From NCBI GenBank assembly GCA_025769875.1, contig JAGFNK010000013.1, positions 186,001 to 250,000 of the forward strand: 64,000 nt of DNA, given 5' to 3'. Positions 51,100-64,000 of this stretch are shown here, one piece after another (the first letter of the stretch is position 1; each line of letters begins with the position of its first letter). This DNA is from Russula earlei. Taxonomy: Eukaryota; Basidiomycota; Agaricomycetes; Russulales; Russulaceae. Made by a program: the position numbers and the translations under genes. A model generated the notes under the pieces. The model made no database searches, was not told the DNA's origin, and saw only the letters and a list, made by a program, of their open reading frames with translations.

Positions 51100-52560
51100 T
51101 CAGAGTTGCGCATCGGGGCCAGACACTTGGACGACTCTGCAAAATTTCACGGATCAGGGCAAGAACTCGGGATGTAATTGTGGATGAACGTACAGTTTTC
51201 CTGTATTGCTCCCGTCGAAGAGCATGGGAAGGCCCTCGGATGCCTTCTCCAGTCCCTTAAGAATGTGGAACTTTGACACAAGACGACCCTCCGCAATGAA
51301 TTTGCTGAGTTCTCTCACAGCCTCTGGAAAGCGGTCCTTGTAATCAAGGCTACATATGACACCCACGGTAAGTGTTCACAATCTACTTCGAACTGACAGA
51401 CTTACACAACGTAACCTTCCATCTTCGCCCGTTGAAGTACGAGGTTCGTATAGAAGGTGATGCCCTTCGTATCTGGAGTATCTGCCACATGACATGACTA
51501 TTAGACTTTGACGGTTCCAGACAACGTCGAACTTACTGTACTGTGAAATGGTACCTGGCGAACGTCAGGTGCCTCAGCATAATCATTACGGTCTCGTATT
51601 CTCGGACTCACCGCAGAGAGTAACGCGTGCCCCTTTCTTGAGTCTCGTCAAGGCAAGGTCAAGGATCTCGCCTCCGACATTGTCAAAGAATACATCGATC
51701 CGACCGCATCCTCGAAATCTTGTTTGAATGTGGGGCTCCTATAATTGATAGCTGCATCGACCTTGAGTTCCTCTCTCAGCCATTTGCACTTCTCATCCGT
51801 TCCAGCGATTCCTATAACCTTCGCCCCATATATTTTGCCAAGCTGGCATGCTAGCGAGCCGACAGAGCCTGCGGCTCCTGAAACTACGAGGGTCTCACCA
51901 GCCTTGATCTTTGCAACGTCGACCAGACCCTGTTTCATTGCTTTAACAAGAGGTAGGCGGATCGCTAAAAGGAAGGACCTACGAAGTATGCAGTAATGCC
52001 CCCTCAAGTAATCAAATCAGAGGTATCACAGGAGACGGTTAGATGGGATTGCTCACCGGTGACGCTGAGGATACTTAAATAGTCGAGTAATTGGGCTCCT
52101 GGAGGTATGCTAGCACACCTTGCTCAGCCTGTAAATCAATAATTGAACCTTTGGAGCTCACTGGAGCTTCTCGACAGTCTCCTCTTTCAAGATGGCATAC
52201 TCGGTCCAACCTGCCAATAGTAAGCATCGCACACCCAAGAGAGACTCAGGGCGACTTACCAGACCAGCAGGCTACAACATCGCCGGTTTGTAACTTGGTT
52301 CCTGAGCCCACTTGCGCGACAGTTGCTATACCATGACCCCGCATCACCTCGCCGACAGGGACAGGGGGGATGTAACTCCTGAGGTCCGATATCCAACCAC
52401 GCATAGCGGGGTCCAGCGAAAGCCAGTTGACCTGGACAAGGACATCACCCTCCCCAGGATGGAAGTCAAAGGGCACAACGTCGGTGCGGAAAGTTGTAGG
52501 TGTGATGCTTCTGACAGGTCGCTCGTTGAGCACAACTCTAGTGTACCGCTTTGTAGGCAT
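51100..52560 (-). CDS. NADP-dependent alkenal double-bond reductase, copy B, one frame break
   Basis: The same nine-exon structure as copy A: 52560-52260, 52210-52162, 52109-52057, 52002-51983, 51929-51612, 51554-51537, 51481-51406, 51349-51194 and 51136-51100. It begins MPTKRYTRVVLNERP and has WLSLDPAMRGWISD, VVSGAAGSVGSLACQLGK and GIAGTDEKCKWL. The intron positions match copy A one for one, so the two arose by tandem duplication. A single base appears to be missing near 51700-51702, between FEDAVG and IDVFFDNVGG; downstream exons are intact. If real, the protein would be truncated in the cofactor domain. A sequence error is at least as likely. Confidence 0.87.
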
Positions 52561-52937
52561 ATTGATGGAAATAGTTCGTGATGGAAGACGACATGCTATT
52601 GACACCCTTAAAACCAACAGTTCCTGAGCCGAGCTTGGGCTCGCTCGGGATGCGGGTCGGGATGTATAGGAATCGGAACGATATTACTTGCCACTCACAA
52701 GAAAAGACTGTTCCTATTCGTCCCGATTCCTATACATCCTGTGTGCCCTTAAATACGTGTCATGCATTCTGTCGAACTGATGACTGGACTCAGTTGAGAT
52801 AGACAGATCCCGCTCGCAGAAGTACCTGACGAGGCGTTCTCCGGCCCCAGATCGTATACTGGACTGGAGCAGTGCAACTAGTGTTATTATGCAGCACGCG
52901 GGACGAGAAAAGTTCATCGAACCGGTGAGAGCAACTC
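52561..52937. other. intergenic, upstream of reductase copy B
   Basis: A 377 bp spacer between the start of copy B and the 3' end of the next minus-strand gene. It contains the inverted repeat at 52660-52739. No gene seen. Confidence 0.6.
52660..52739. promoter_or_regulatory. 21-bp imperfect inverted repeat upstream of reductase copy B
   Basis: The arms 52660-52680 (GGATGTATAGGAATCGGAACG) and 52719-52739 (its inverse, one mismatch) flank a 38-bp spacer. They lie 100-180 bp upstream of the start codon of copy B. The arms share a TAGGA-type core with the inverted repeat in front of copy A. This could be a regulatory site or the ends of a small foldback element. Confidence 0.6.
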
Positions 52938-55162
52938 CTATATACAACTGTGATCCTTCATCAGATGATTTAATACACCCTGTTCAAGTGTTGCCTCCCA
53001 AAGCTCCACCTTCGCCCTTTCCAGTTCTGCCAGGAGCTGCTGTCGTCGATCTTTCGCGCGCCGGATAACATCTGGCTTATTCAATGCTCTGTTGCCAGCG
53101 GCGCCTCCGCCAAGACGTTGTTGATCCGATAGAGAGAGGATCTGCGCGGTCGGGGTAATAGCGGATGTAGCAAGTCCTTGCCGTGGAGCCGTGGAAGATG
53201 CCCTTGATGACAAAGGAGTCGTTGCGGCAGTCGATGTTGTAAATGGTGATGACGATAAGGTAGGTACTGGGGAACGTAGTTCCACGCCTTGAAGGGATGA
53301 AACGGGAGGCTGCAGTAATTGTGACTTCGGCTGGGCAGAGGCTTCTGATAGTGCAGAGGTTGCGATCGGCAGCAGTAAGGTTGGTGGGTAATTGAATCTT
53401 CTGCTGTAGCATCGACCAGTTCTTGAAGTGATAACACCAAATCGATGGGACAATAATTGAGACCTACCTCGTTCCGGTCGATAGACTTCGGGTTCTGAGC
53501 AGAAGTCCTCACTCGGGGTCATGGGATTGAGTATGGAACCAGTCGAAGCATCAGGCGATTGTGGGAGTGTTGGCGTGGAGGGTCCTCGACCAGCTATATG
53601 ATTTTTGGAAGGTTCGATTAGGTTCAAATCATGGTTGAGTGTCACTGCTCGAAGTGTTGGGTCGATTATCCAGTCTGTGATGGCACTACGAACAGGAATT
53701 CTGGGCAATGGTGCCAAATCAGTGGGTCTAGAGCATGATACGGGCTGAACCGCGACTTCAGGGGCAGGAGCCGAGCTTTGATGGAGTATAGCTAACAAAT
53801 GCCGTAAGTTAGTGCGAATCAGCGCCGGTAGCATTCCGATGCAGGAGGTGGAGGATAATAAGGTTCCGAACAAGGAGAAAATGATGAAGAACTTGGAGAA
53901 TTTGGAGATAACATGCGAGGTATAGAATTGTCAAGGAAGGAAAAGATGAAGTCATCTAGGGGATCGGTCTGAGGGACAGCCGTGGGGGCTCGTAATTCTG
54001 GGACGTGGACCTTCAGATCCTGCTGACATTAGAGCGACGTCGCCAGGACAGATCGGTGCGACGTGTTGCTCGCCAACTGACAGATCGGTCATTGGCTGTT
54101 GTTGAAAAACCGTTTGCCGTAAGGACTTCCGGAGGTTGATGGAAGACGAAGAGTCAGCATGTTGCTGGAGGTATGTCCTAGCTGCAGCAGACCGTTTTGC
54201 ACATTTGATTAGCACGGCAAGCTGAGAAAGAAGTTGCTTGAGGCGCTCCTTCTCCCAATGAAGACGATACTGGCTTGGCCCTTCACCCTGCTGGAATGGA
54301 TAGGGGACATCCCAGTCAGCAGCACCCGCAGGAACTGAGTTGAGTCTCCGGCGCTTCGGTGCAGAGCTGCGCCCATTGTTCGATCCATCAGAGCTTGAGG
54401 GGACAGGGGAGCAGGATGCCGTCGCATTTGAGGAAGCGAGAGATACATCATCGCCTGAGAGTAGTCGTAACAAGGACTCCAGCACAGAAAAATATTTTTC
54501 TGCTTCACAAGAGATGAAACGACCTCCTCACTTGGCGGGGAGGGAGGGAAGAGGGGTCCAGGGAATAAACGCTTTTCTTTCCCAGCAGTGGTGGATCGAG
54601 CTCGTCTTCATACAATGATAGCATTTTGTGGAGTGGAACCTCTGTGATACCCAGGGAAAAGGGCGGATGGGTCCAGTCCGCCAATCATGCCAGCACTGCC
54701 CCAAAAGGGCCTGTTGGCTGCGCAGAAAGATGGAAGGTATTGGCTTCGTCGAGATCGGGGAAGTGGATTGGAGGCGGAGGAGACTGAGGCGTGGCACAGC
54801 CGCTCCTTACCATCCTTCGAGCTTCTAGGAGCCCTCGATGGCGCGCGAGGTCTCGCAGGCCTGCGAGATGAGGAATTCAAGGTAGATGGAGAGGTAGCGT
54901 GGGCGATCGTGGGCGTGTCCGGATCATTACATGGGGGCGGAGGTAAAGGACGATTGAGATGTAAAACTGCCGGATCGATGGCAAGTTCAGAACAATAATG
55001 GGAACCAGGAAGTGCAGTGGTCCCCACGTTTTCTGCAGACCCTGGGCCCGCGGGGAGGGCGAGTTGTGGTGACCTACCTCTGGCCGGAGACGGTGGAGGG
55101 GAACCGAACAATGAACCACCATCATCTTCGTCTCCGGGTAAAGGTGCGCTGTCGACTTGCAT
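52938..55162 (-). CDS. Ser/Pro-rich conserved protein, reading frame interrupted
   Basis: Exon structure was only partly resolved. The start at 55162 (MQVDSAPLPGDEDDGG) opens a Ser/Pro-rich region that reads through SNPLPRSRRSQYLPSFCAAN and RPFWGSAGMIGGLDPSALFP. A conserved-looking core follows: HKMLSLYEDELDPPLLGKKS, SCEAEKYFSVLESLLRLL, and PYPFQQGEGPSQYRLHWEKE, then ERLKQLLSQLAVLIKCAKR. The C-terminal part (to 52938) is again Ser/Thr/Pro-rich and ends with a basic coiled coil (KDRRQQLLAELERAKVELWE). No family was recognised. At least one extra base at 54650-54652 (a GGG run on the coding strand), an in-frame TGA at 54528-54530 and a further phase change near 54000 interrupt it. It may be a decaying gene or may carry sequence errors. 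Confidence 0.55.
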
Positions 55163-55326
55163 GCACTGAGAAATGTCAGACAGTGAGGCAAGAGAAAGGG
55201 TGATACGCACCTTTCAGGTGTCGACCAGCTTCAGAATGTCAGGAGGGATCGAAAAAGAGATGTGCTGGAGTGTTTTATTTTCGAGTTTACGTTTGCGCGA
55301 CGGGTGACTCAGACTCGCTTTTCTTT
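55163..55326. promoter_or_regulatory. 164 bp divergent promoter region
   Basis: This separates the Ser/Pro-rich gene (minus, start 55162) from the RhoGEF (plus, start 55327). A shared promoter is possible; no core element is obvious. Confidence 0.5.
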
Positions 55327-58300
55327 ATGTATTCGCCTCCATCGAACAGCCGAGGATCACACTCGCGTCCAATTCGTCCTCGTATCGACCATCCCGATCA
55401 TCCCTCTCCACTCGTTTCCCCTACTTTCCTCCTCCAGAGCCCTGCAGGTATCCCACCACCGAGTTTTCCCACCCCATTTCCCGCATCGCTGTATGGTCAT
55501 CCCACCCCTTCCCTCTCCCCCAATCCCCCTCCAAACTGGCGACGCCCGAGAGCTACCAGCTCGTACTCGCCGGAATCGGCGACCCTCGTAGTGCCTGAGC
55601 CTCACCTTCATCGTGCAAACTCAGCCAGGGCTATCGCGCGTCCACCTTCGCCTCCTCAGACTTCAGGACGTGATTTTGGAACATCTCCTGTTTTTACACC
55701 CGCTCTTCCGCATCGCAAGTCTGTCGCCGGTCTCAGGACTCAAAGTACAGAGGTACGGTTAAAGCAATTCCATTTCGAAGGATGTCGTTACTTATGTACT
55801 TTTTACCTAGTACGTAGGACTTGGCGGACAGCACGATCTCAGGTAGTAAACTCGGTTCTGATACTGCGTGTACGTTACGTTAAGAAAGGATGCAGTCTAG
55901 ACTCCGTGGTTAGTCCTGGATTTATTTCAGGCTGGTAATGTTCCTGCATCCGAACAAGAATGGGATCGGTTCGTCCCACCTCAGGCGCTCGAGGCTCTTG
56001 GGAAGAAAGAGGTCGAGCGGCAGTCGGTCTTATTTGAGATTTTCAAGTCGGAACTTGACTACGTTAATGACCTGCAGGCCATAGAAGATGTACGGGGTAC
56101 TTCATGTTTGTTCGCATGCTCATAACTGAGTTTGCCCCAGGTCTACATTGCTCCGATATTAATCGCCCCTCACGAGATAATGACTAGAGAACGAGGTTCG
56201 ACATTCGTCTCCGAGGTTTTCTGGAATTTAAGCGAGATTTTGGTGCATCATCAACGCATGCTTCGGTCTCTCTTTTCTCGACAACGGGATCAACACCCAC
56301 TCGTCCAGAGTGTAGCAGATATCATTCTAGATAGTTAGTTTTTTTCCAGGAATATGCATCGTTCTATCTGATCCACCAAACCTTAGATGCACTTCTCTTC
56401 ACACCCGAGTATGAGTCTTATATCAAACACTCGCCTTTATCATTAGAACGTCATGAGAAGGAGCTCGACCAAAACCCACTTTACAGAGACTTCATCCAGA
56501 CGTGTTCTGAAGACCCTCGTTTGAATAAACGGGATTTCAAGACACTGTTCTCTCGACCCATCACACGACTGCCGAGATTGAAGTTGATTTTGGAACGAAT
56601 CCAGAAACTGACCGACGCTGATCATCCGGATCTTGAGACCATACCCATTGTGCTGACCGTCCTGCAAGATTTCATCAAAAGCTCGGAACCAGGTATTGCG
56701 GCTGCAGAAGACAAGGTCAAGTTTGGGTCACTTTATAAGAGCTTGGTCGACCCTCAAGGCGAAATCACAGTAAGTTCAGGGTGCCCGAAAATGCCTAGCT
56801 CATGATCTCGCTCAGGACCTAGATTTCCATGACGATTCCCGGACTCTCCTCCATTCTGGATCGCTTGTAAGGCAAAAGTCCGACACTCGGCATTCATGGA
56901 GTGATGTATTTGGCGCCTTGTTGGACAATTACTGTGCGCAGCTGCACTGTCATCCATGTGTCAGGTCTGACTTGGAATAGTCTTGTTACTCAAAGAGGAC
57001 ATGAGTACTTCGGGGACGATAAAGCGCCATCATACAGTGAGGGTAAATGTGACCATGCCTTAGGTTCTATAACAGTCTTACTTATATCTTGTCCAGCCGA
57101 TTCCATTAGAGTATCTGCAGCTGGCATCTTTCGACGACCCCCCGGAAATCCGAAAGGGGCGCGCAAACAATGGTAGCTTCATGAGCATGAGTTCCACCAA
57201 GCAGAACATGTATCCTTTCACTATCTACCACGCAAATACGAGCATCGCTCGTCGGTACACCCTGTACACTCAGACGCCGACGGCTCGCGCCAAGTGGTAC
57301 AGGGCGCTCGTGGACGCGATTGGTGTCCGAAAGGCCACACAAGACGCGAACAAGGTACTTTCAACACACTTTCCATTCCACGTGTCTTATCGTGTGTTGT
57401 AGTGGTACGGGCCCCAAACGCTCAATGATGGCTTCTTCCGTCTACCTTCGCGCACCCCATTTGCACCTGGAACGCAATTTACTGGTCGTGCCATTTGTGC
57501 CGCCCCGTTCCGTAGGCTGCATTATCTTTGTGTTGTTGATCAGCGTTGATGCAACCTTCAGCTTTTCACAAACGGAATTATCTGGCTGTCGGCTGTACCA
57601 ATGGCATCTACGTCGGTGTTCGTGCTGACTCTTGTAAGCTATCGTACCTTTCCCTTGCCCTGATCTCTACTTATATGTTTTTTCGATCGCCTACAGCTTT
57701 CCGGAAAGTCTTGGGGTTCATCAGTCCAACCTCGATAGTTGCCATTCCCGCATTCAACAAGTTCCTTGTCCATTGTGAAACAGCATTGCTTTCCTATCCC
57801 CTTGATTTGGTCATTCGCGTCTCACAAGGGCATGCTGATCCTGAAATCCTTGGCAACTGCGTGGAAAGGTTGGCCCAGAAAGATGGGGCTGTAATATTCT
57901 TTAAAGCTGGTCGTGGTGCTCATCGAACTTTAGGTGAGAATTTAATCTCATATCGAGCCGTTCCGTTTCTCATTCCCATGAAGTCGTTTATGCAACGAAG
58001 ACATTCATCCACACTACATTACACATGCTGGAATTAGTGGGCCAAGACGAAAGGGCGCAGTCCTTGACAGATCGCATACCATCTTACCATACGTTTGGTT
58101 CTGTCCGTCTTCACTGGGCTGCCAAAAAAGTCCATGACCGTTGACTGCTATCCCCGTTGCAGCCGATTCCAATCCCACGAGACGCTCACGATGCAACGTT
58201 TCTTTCCAAGAACATAGCGATCTGCGCATCCAAATCTATCCATATCTTGACGCCGATGAAGTGAGTGCATCCATCAGACAGAGAGGTTGTAAATTAAATC

Positions 58301-58894
58301 GGCTATCAAGTGTGACTATTTCCTCTCCGACCGTGGTACCCGACTTTTTCGATTCCACGCGTGGCTCAAGTACGTCTCTGCATGTGCTCAGAGAGAAATG
58401 CTCCAACGCGAAGATCCTTGGATTGGTGAGGTGTAAAAAGGATGAAACCCTCTTAGTCTATGATGGTCAATATACAATATATCTCCGTTTCGATATTGTT
58501 TGTCGTCTGACTTTCTCGTTTTTTAGAATTTGGCTGCTACATCGATCAGCGCGGTCAACCGACCCGTTCAGCGGGTTATATTTCTTGGGAGTGCAGGGCC
58601 AGAGCATATGCTCATCGTGGGCCCCATCTCTTATTGTTCTCGCCCAGATTTATCGAGGTGCGCAGCATCGCCTCTGGCAAGCTCGTTCAGGTAATAGAAG
58701 GACGTGATGTGCGACTCTTACATTCTGGGCTGACGGAAGAGGATATGCTCATTGCTGCTATGACCGGTGATGTTGAGGACGAGAGCGGCCTGAGCGAGAA
58801 GGTCCTGGAACTGGTACCAACTACAGCCATCGTTGCAACTGCACCAACGTTAGATGTTGAACAGCTCTGGGACGAGTGGGACATGTACAGGTGA
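55327..58894 (+). CDS. Rho guanine-nucleotide exchange factor, DH-PH-CNH (ROM1/ROM2 type)
   Basis: Fifteen exons, 55327-55752, 55931-56089, 56141-56333, 56387-56769, 56816-56933, 56981-57042, 57097-57354, 57403-57511, 57562-57633, 57697-57933, 57984-58102, 58163-58260, 58311-58369, 58394-58465 and 58527-58894, join in frame to about 910 residues. A Ser/Pro-rich N-terminus is followed by a DH domain (KKEVERQSVLFEIFKSELDY ... RDFKTLFSRPITRLPRLKLI). A PH domain lies next (TIYHANTSIARRYTLYTQTP ... KWYRALVDAIGV). The C-terminal CNH/citron domain has TNGIYVGV, VLGFISPTSIVAIPAFNKF, HDATFLSKNIAICASKSI and GPHLLLFSPRFIEVRSIASG. Such proteins activate Rho1 to drive cell-wall synthesis and polarity. A DEP domain was not seen. 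The protein ends normally and no frame break was found. Confidence 0.9.
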
Positions 58895-59651
58895 CTTTCC
58901 AATACGTGGTAGTGTATCGAATTTTACCTTATTACGGGCAATGAGTCATGTACGAGATTTCTCACACCCCAGCAAGGGTGAGTACTGATCGCCGTGCTTT
59001 TGGGACGAGGCTGATCGTAATACAACTTGGCGTTGTATGGAACGTTATGGCCTTGACATTCCGAGGTCTCTAATAATAGTTGTTGGGCAGTGACACATGG
59101 TGTGCCTGTCCCATTGCTGGGTCAATAACTAACTGTACTGGAATGCAACACATAAACAGCTAGCTAGACACTGTCCGTGCCTGCCTGATAACCACAACTG
59201 TATGGGTTTCGAAAGGTCAATGCAGATGCAGCCTGAATGCTCATCAAAAAAGACCCGCCTACAACCAACCCCAACGGGTCCGGGGAGATGCCCTGCGGCA
59301 TCAGGGAGGGAAAACTCACGGGCCCCTTTGCTCTAGGGAGATGAAGATTTCAGATTTCGAGCGAGTATTCGTACGAGCGAAGCGAACGATACCAAGCACT
59401 CTCCACTCCTCGCTCGAGAGAAGGCACACGTCAATGATATTTCTGCCCGTCGTTGACTGTAGAACTACATCCACAGTGTTAATCACGTAGCAAATTCATG
59501 GCTGCAGATTGCCGCTGCGAACATGAGAGCAAGCGATACAACCTCGTTACATACAAAATCTTCCCTGAATCGGGATCCTGGGCGTGCAGGATCGCGCGGG
59601 TCTTTAACAGGCCCTCTTCCACTTCCGAGCAGTGTAAACACCGGCAGGGGA
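58895..59651. other. convergent 3' region, RhoGEF / AFG2
   Basis: 757 bp containing the ends of two converging genes. The right part, from about 59332, is duplicated in inverted orientation near 63300-63600. A 6-bp hairpin GATGCC-CTGC-GGCATC lies at 59287-59302. No gene seen. Confidence 0.6.
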
Positions 59652-62643
<2,992 letters not shown>

Positions 62644-62837
62644 GCATGAGTGTGTATGGTCCCGTCCGTGGGAATGGAGAGATTGAAGTGACTGGTTCAG
62701 GGCCGATTAGATAAGCAGCCACTCCTCGTAATTAGAGCCATGACAATGTCAAAGAGCATGCAATTCAACGTATTTTTGTCAACAGTGATCGTGTAAGGTG
62801 TGCCATTCAGCTGGCATTGGAATCACGCGTTCATGCA
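62644..62837. promoter_or_regulatory. AFG2 upstream region
   Basis: Only about 190 bp separate the AFG2 start from the inverted copy of its own 3' end. The AFG2 promoter must lie here or within the copy. No core element was recognised. Confidence 0.5.
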
Positions 62838-63600
62838 TGAAATGGATGGCGTGGAGGAGGCCCAGTCTTGACTAATCCCTATCAATTGTCGGGTGGATAT
62901 CTTCCGGATCCGTACACGCAGCATGGCCGTCGAACCAGGTCTCGATCTTCACGCACTTGCGACCCTTGTGCGTCTCGATTTACAGAACTTGAGACCCTAT
63001 TTCACAACAGATGGCTGAAGGACGCGTGGATGTTCGGGGGCAGAAATCACGGCAATTTGTCAGGAGGCCGCGTTGGTTGCAATGCGGGAAGATATCGACA
63101 CCCCGTTTGTGAGCTCAGCCTTTCTCCATGGCCTTTCATTTAATTCTGAACAAAGTTCCAGGTCCCACAGCGCGCGTTCGTCGCTGCTGCGAAAGCCCTC
63201 AAGCGGCAGATCACACCTGAGTTGCTGCAAAAGTTTGACCGCGGGAGGGACGATTTCGGCGTGACTGCGGTGGCATAGTCCCCTGCCGGTGTTTACACTG
63301 CTCGGAAGTGGAAGAGGGCCTGTTAACGACCCGCGCGATCATGCATGCCCAGGATCTCGATTCAGGGAAGATTTTGTATGTAACGAGGTTGTATCACTTG
63401 CTCTCATGCTCGCAGCGGCAACCTGCAGCCATGAATTTGCTACGTGAGTAACACTGTGGATGTAGTTCTACAGTCAACGACGGGCAGAAATATCATTGAC
63501 GTGTGCCTTCTCTCGAGCGAGGAGTGGAGAATGCTTGGTATCGTTCGCTTCACTCGTACGAATACTCGCTCGAAATCTGAAAACTTCATCTCCCTAGAAC
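62838..63600 (+). pseudogene. inverted, partly deleted copy of the AFG2 3' end
   Basis: On the plus strand the sequence follows AFG2 from the exon 9 motif ATGAAATGGATGGCGTGGAG through parts of the introns and exons 10, 11 and 12, then about 320 bp of downstream sequence. The copy lacks the end of exon 9 and the start of exon 10 and carries scattered substitutions. The last exon still reads to a stop but with changed residues (KFDRGRDDFGVTAVA in place of KFERWRDDFGVTVVG). The ATPase motifs are absent, so no AAA protein can be made. Homology stops abruptly at both ends. No transposon sequence flanks it. Confidence 0.85.
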
Positions 63601-64000
63601 ATAGATATGAAGGGGGTCATGAGGTTTCCCTCTCTGGTTGACTCACCCAACATGCTGCTTCGCATCACAGCCCTCCTTTCCTTGCTATGCACACTCACCT
63701 CCTCGAAGGGGACAGATCGCGATGTTCTCCAGTGCACGACCAAGGGGTTCCCCTCGGCCTGGTCAGAGACGTTCAACAACCTCGAATCCTTCGGTAACAT
63801 TTATTGCAGTAGACTTCTCGCGGATACGGTGCAGCACCATTCCCGAGCAGGCAAAGTGAGCAGACTGTGTCACTTGCGACGCTGAGGTGTCCATTGAAAT
63901 ACTCATCCCCAGGTCGCCCTCTAGGTGGTTCGTCCCGCTCAAGCTGCGATTCGCGTAGGGCTAACATCAACGGATCGTCCAGTCAGAAAAAGTATTGCGT
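63601..64000. other. right edge, unassigned
   Basis: Open frames occur on both strands (for example 63607-63885 plus and 63773-63970 minus), but none shows a recognisable family. A possible intron (GTGAGC at 63855 to CCCCAG at 63912) suggests a plus-strand gene could run off the window. Too short to decide. Confidence 0.35.

Noticed and set aside
62838..63600. Transposon as the cause of the inverted AFG2 copy
   Set aside because: No terminal repeats, target-site duplication or transposase sequence was seen around it.

Overview
The window is nuclear DNA of a filamentous basidiomycete, most likely an Agaricomycete. Genes sit close together on both strands and are cut by many short introns (mostly 45-65 bp, GT...AG, often with a CTNAC-like branch site). 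Proteins typical of this group occur: an Hsp70-like ATPase, a basidiomycete HNH-domain protein and an aquaporin with altered NPA motifs. Almost every line of evidence comes from joining exons by eye, so splice sites are predictions.

Layout. 1-8.8 kb: 3' part of an Hsp70-like gene with a very long disordered tail, a SUN-domain nuclear-envelope protein, and a Sec14/CRAL-TRIO protein. 9-14 kb: a prolyl aminopeptidase and, on the minus strand, an HNH-domain protein. 14.7-18.5 kb: chaperonin CCT5 and the PP2A catalytic subunit, divergent from a 133 bp promoter. 19-23 kb: a small mitochondrial-type protein, a 96-residue conserved protein and a coiled-coil protein. 23-25.9 kb: no gene seen. 25.9-31.9 kb: MAF1 (Pol III repressor), peroxisomal SCP2, MGM1 (mitochondrial dynamin) and MED22 (Mediator). 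34.7-42.4 kb: the checkpoint kinase BUB1 and, convergent with it, the ataxin-2/PBP1 protein carrying two tandem Sm-like domains. 42.4-47.3 kb: gene desert. 47.3-52.6 kb: an aquaporin and two tandem alkenal-reductase paralogues. 52.9-62.6 kb: a disrupted Ser/Pro-rich gene, a DH-PH-CNH RhoGEF and the ribosome-biogenesis AAA ATPase AFG2. 62.8-63.6 kb: an inverted, partly deleted copy of the 3' end of AFG2. The right edge is unassigned.

Most genes are housekeeping functions (protein folding, phosphatase signalling, transcription, mitosis, organelle dynamics) and do not form one pathway. No transposase, CRISPR array, tRNA or biosynthetic cluster was recognised. The most unusual observations are the tandem Sm-like domain in PBP1, the inverted AFG2 fragment beside its own promoter, the PP2A stop codon isolated in its own exon, a 12-nt microexon that completes a mitochondrial presequence, inverted repeats upstream of both reductase genes, and about a dozen single-base frame breaks in otherwise conserved genes, which look more like base-calling indels than biology.
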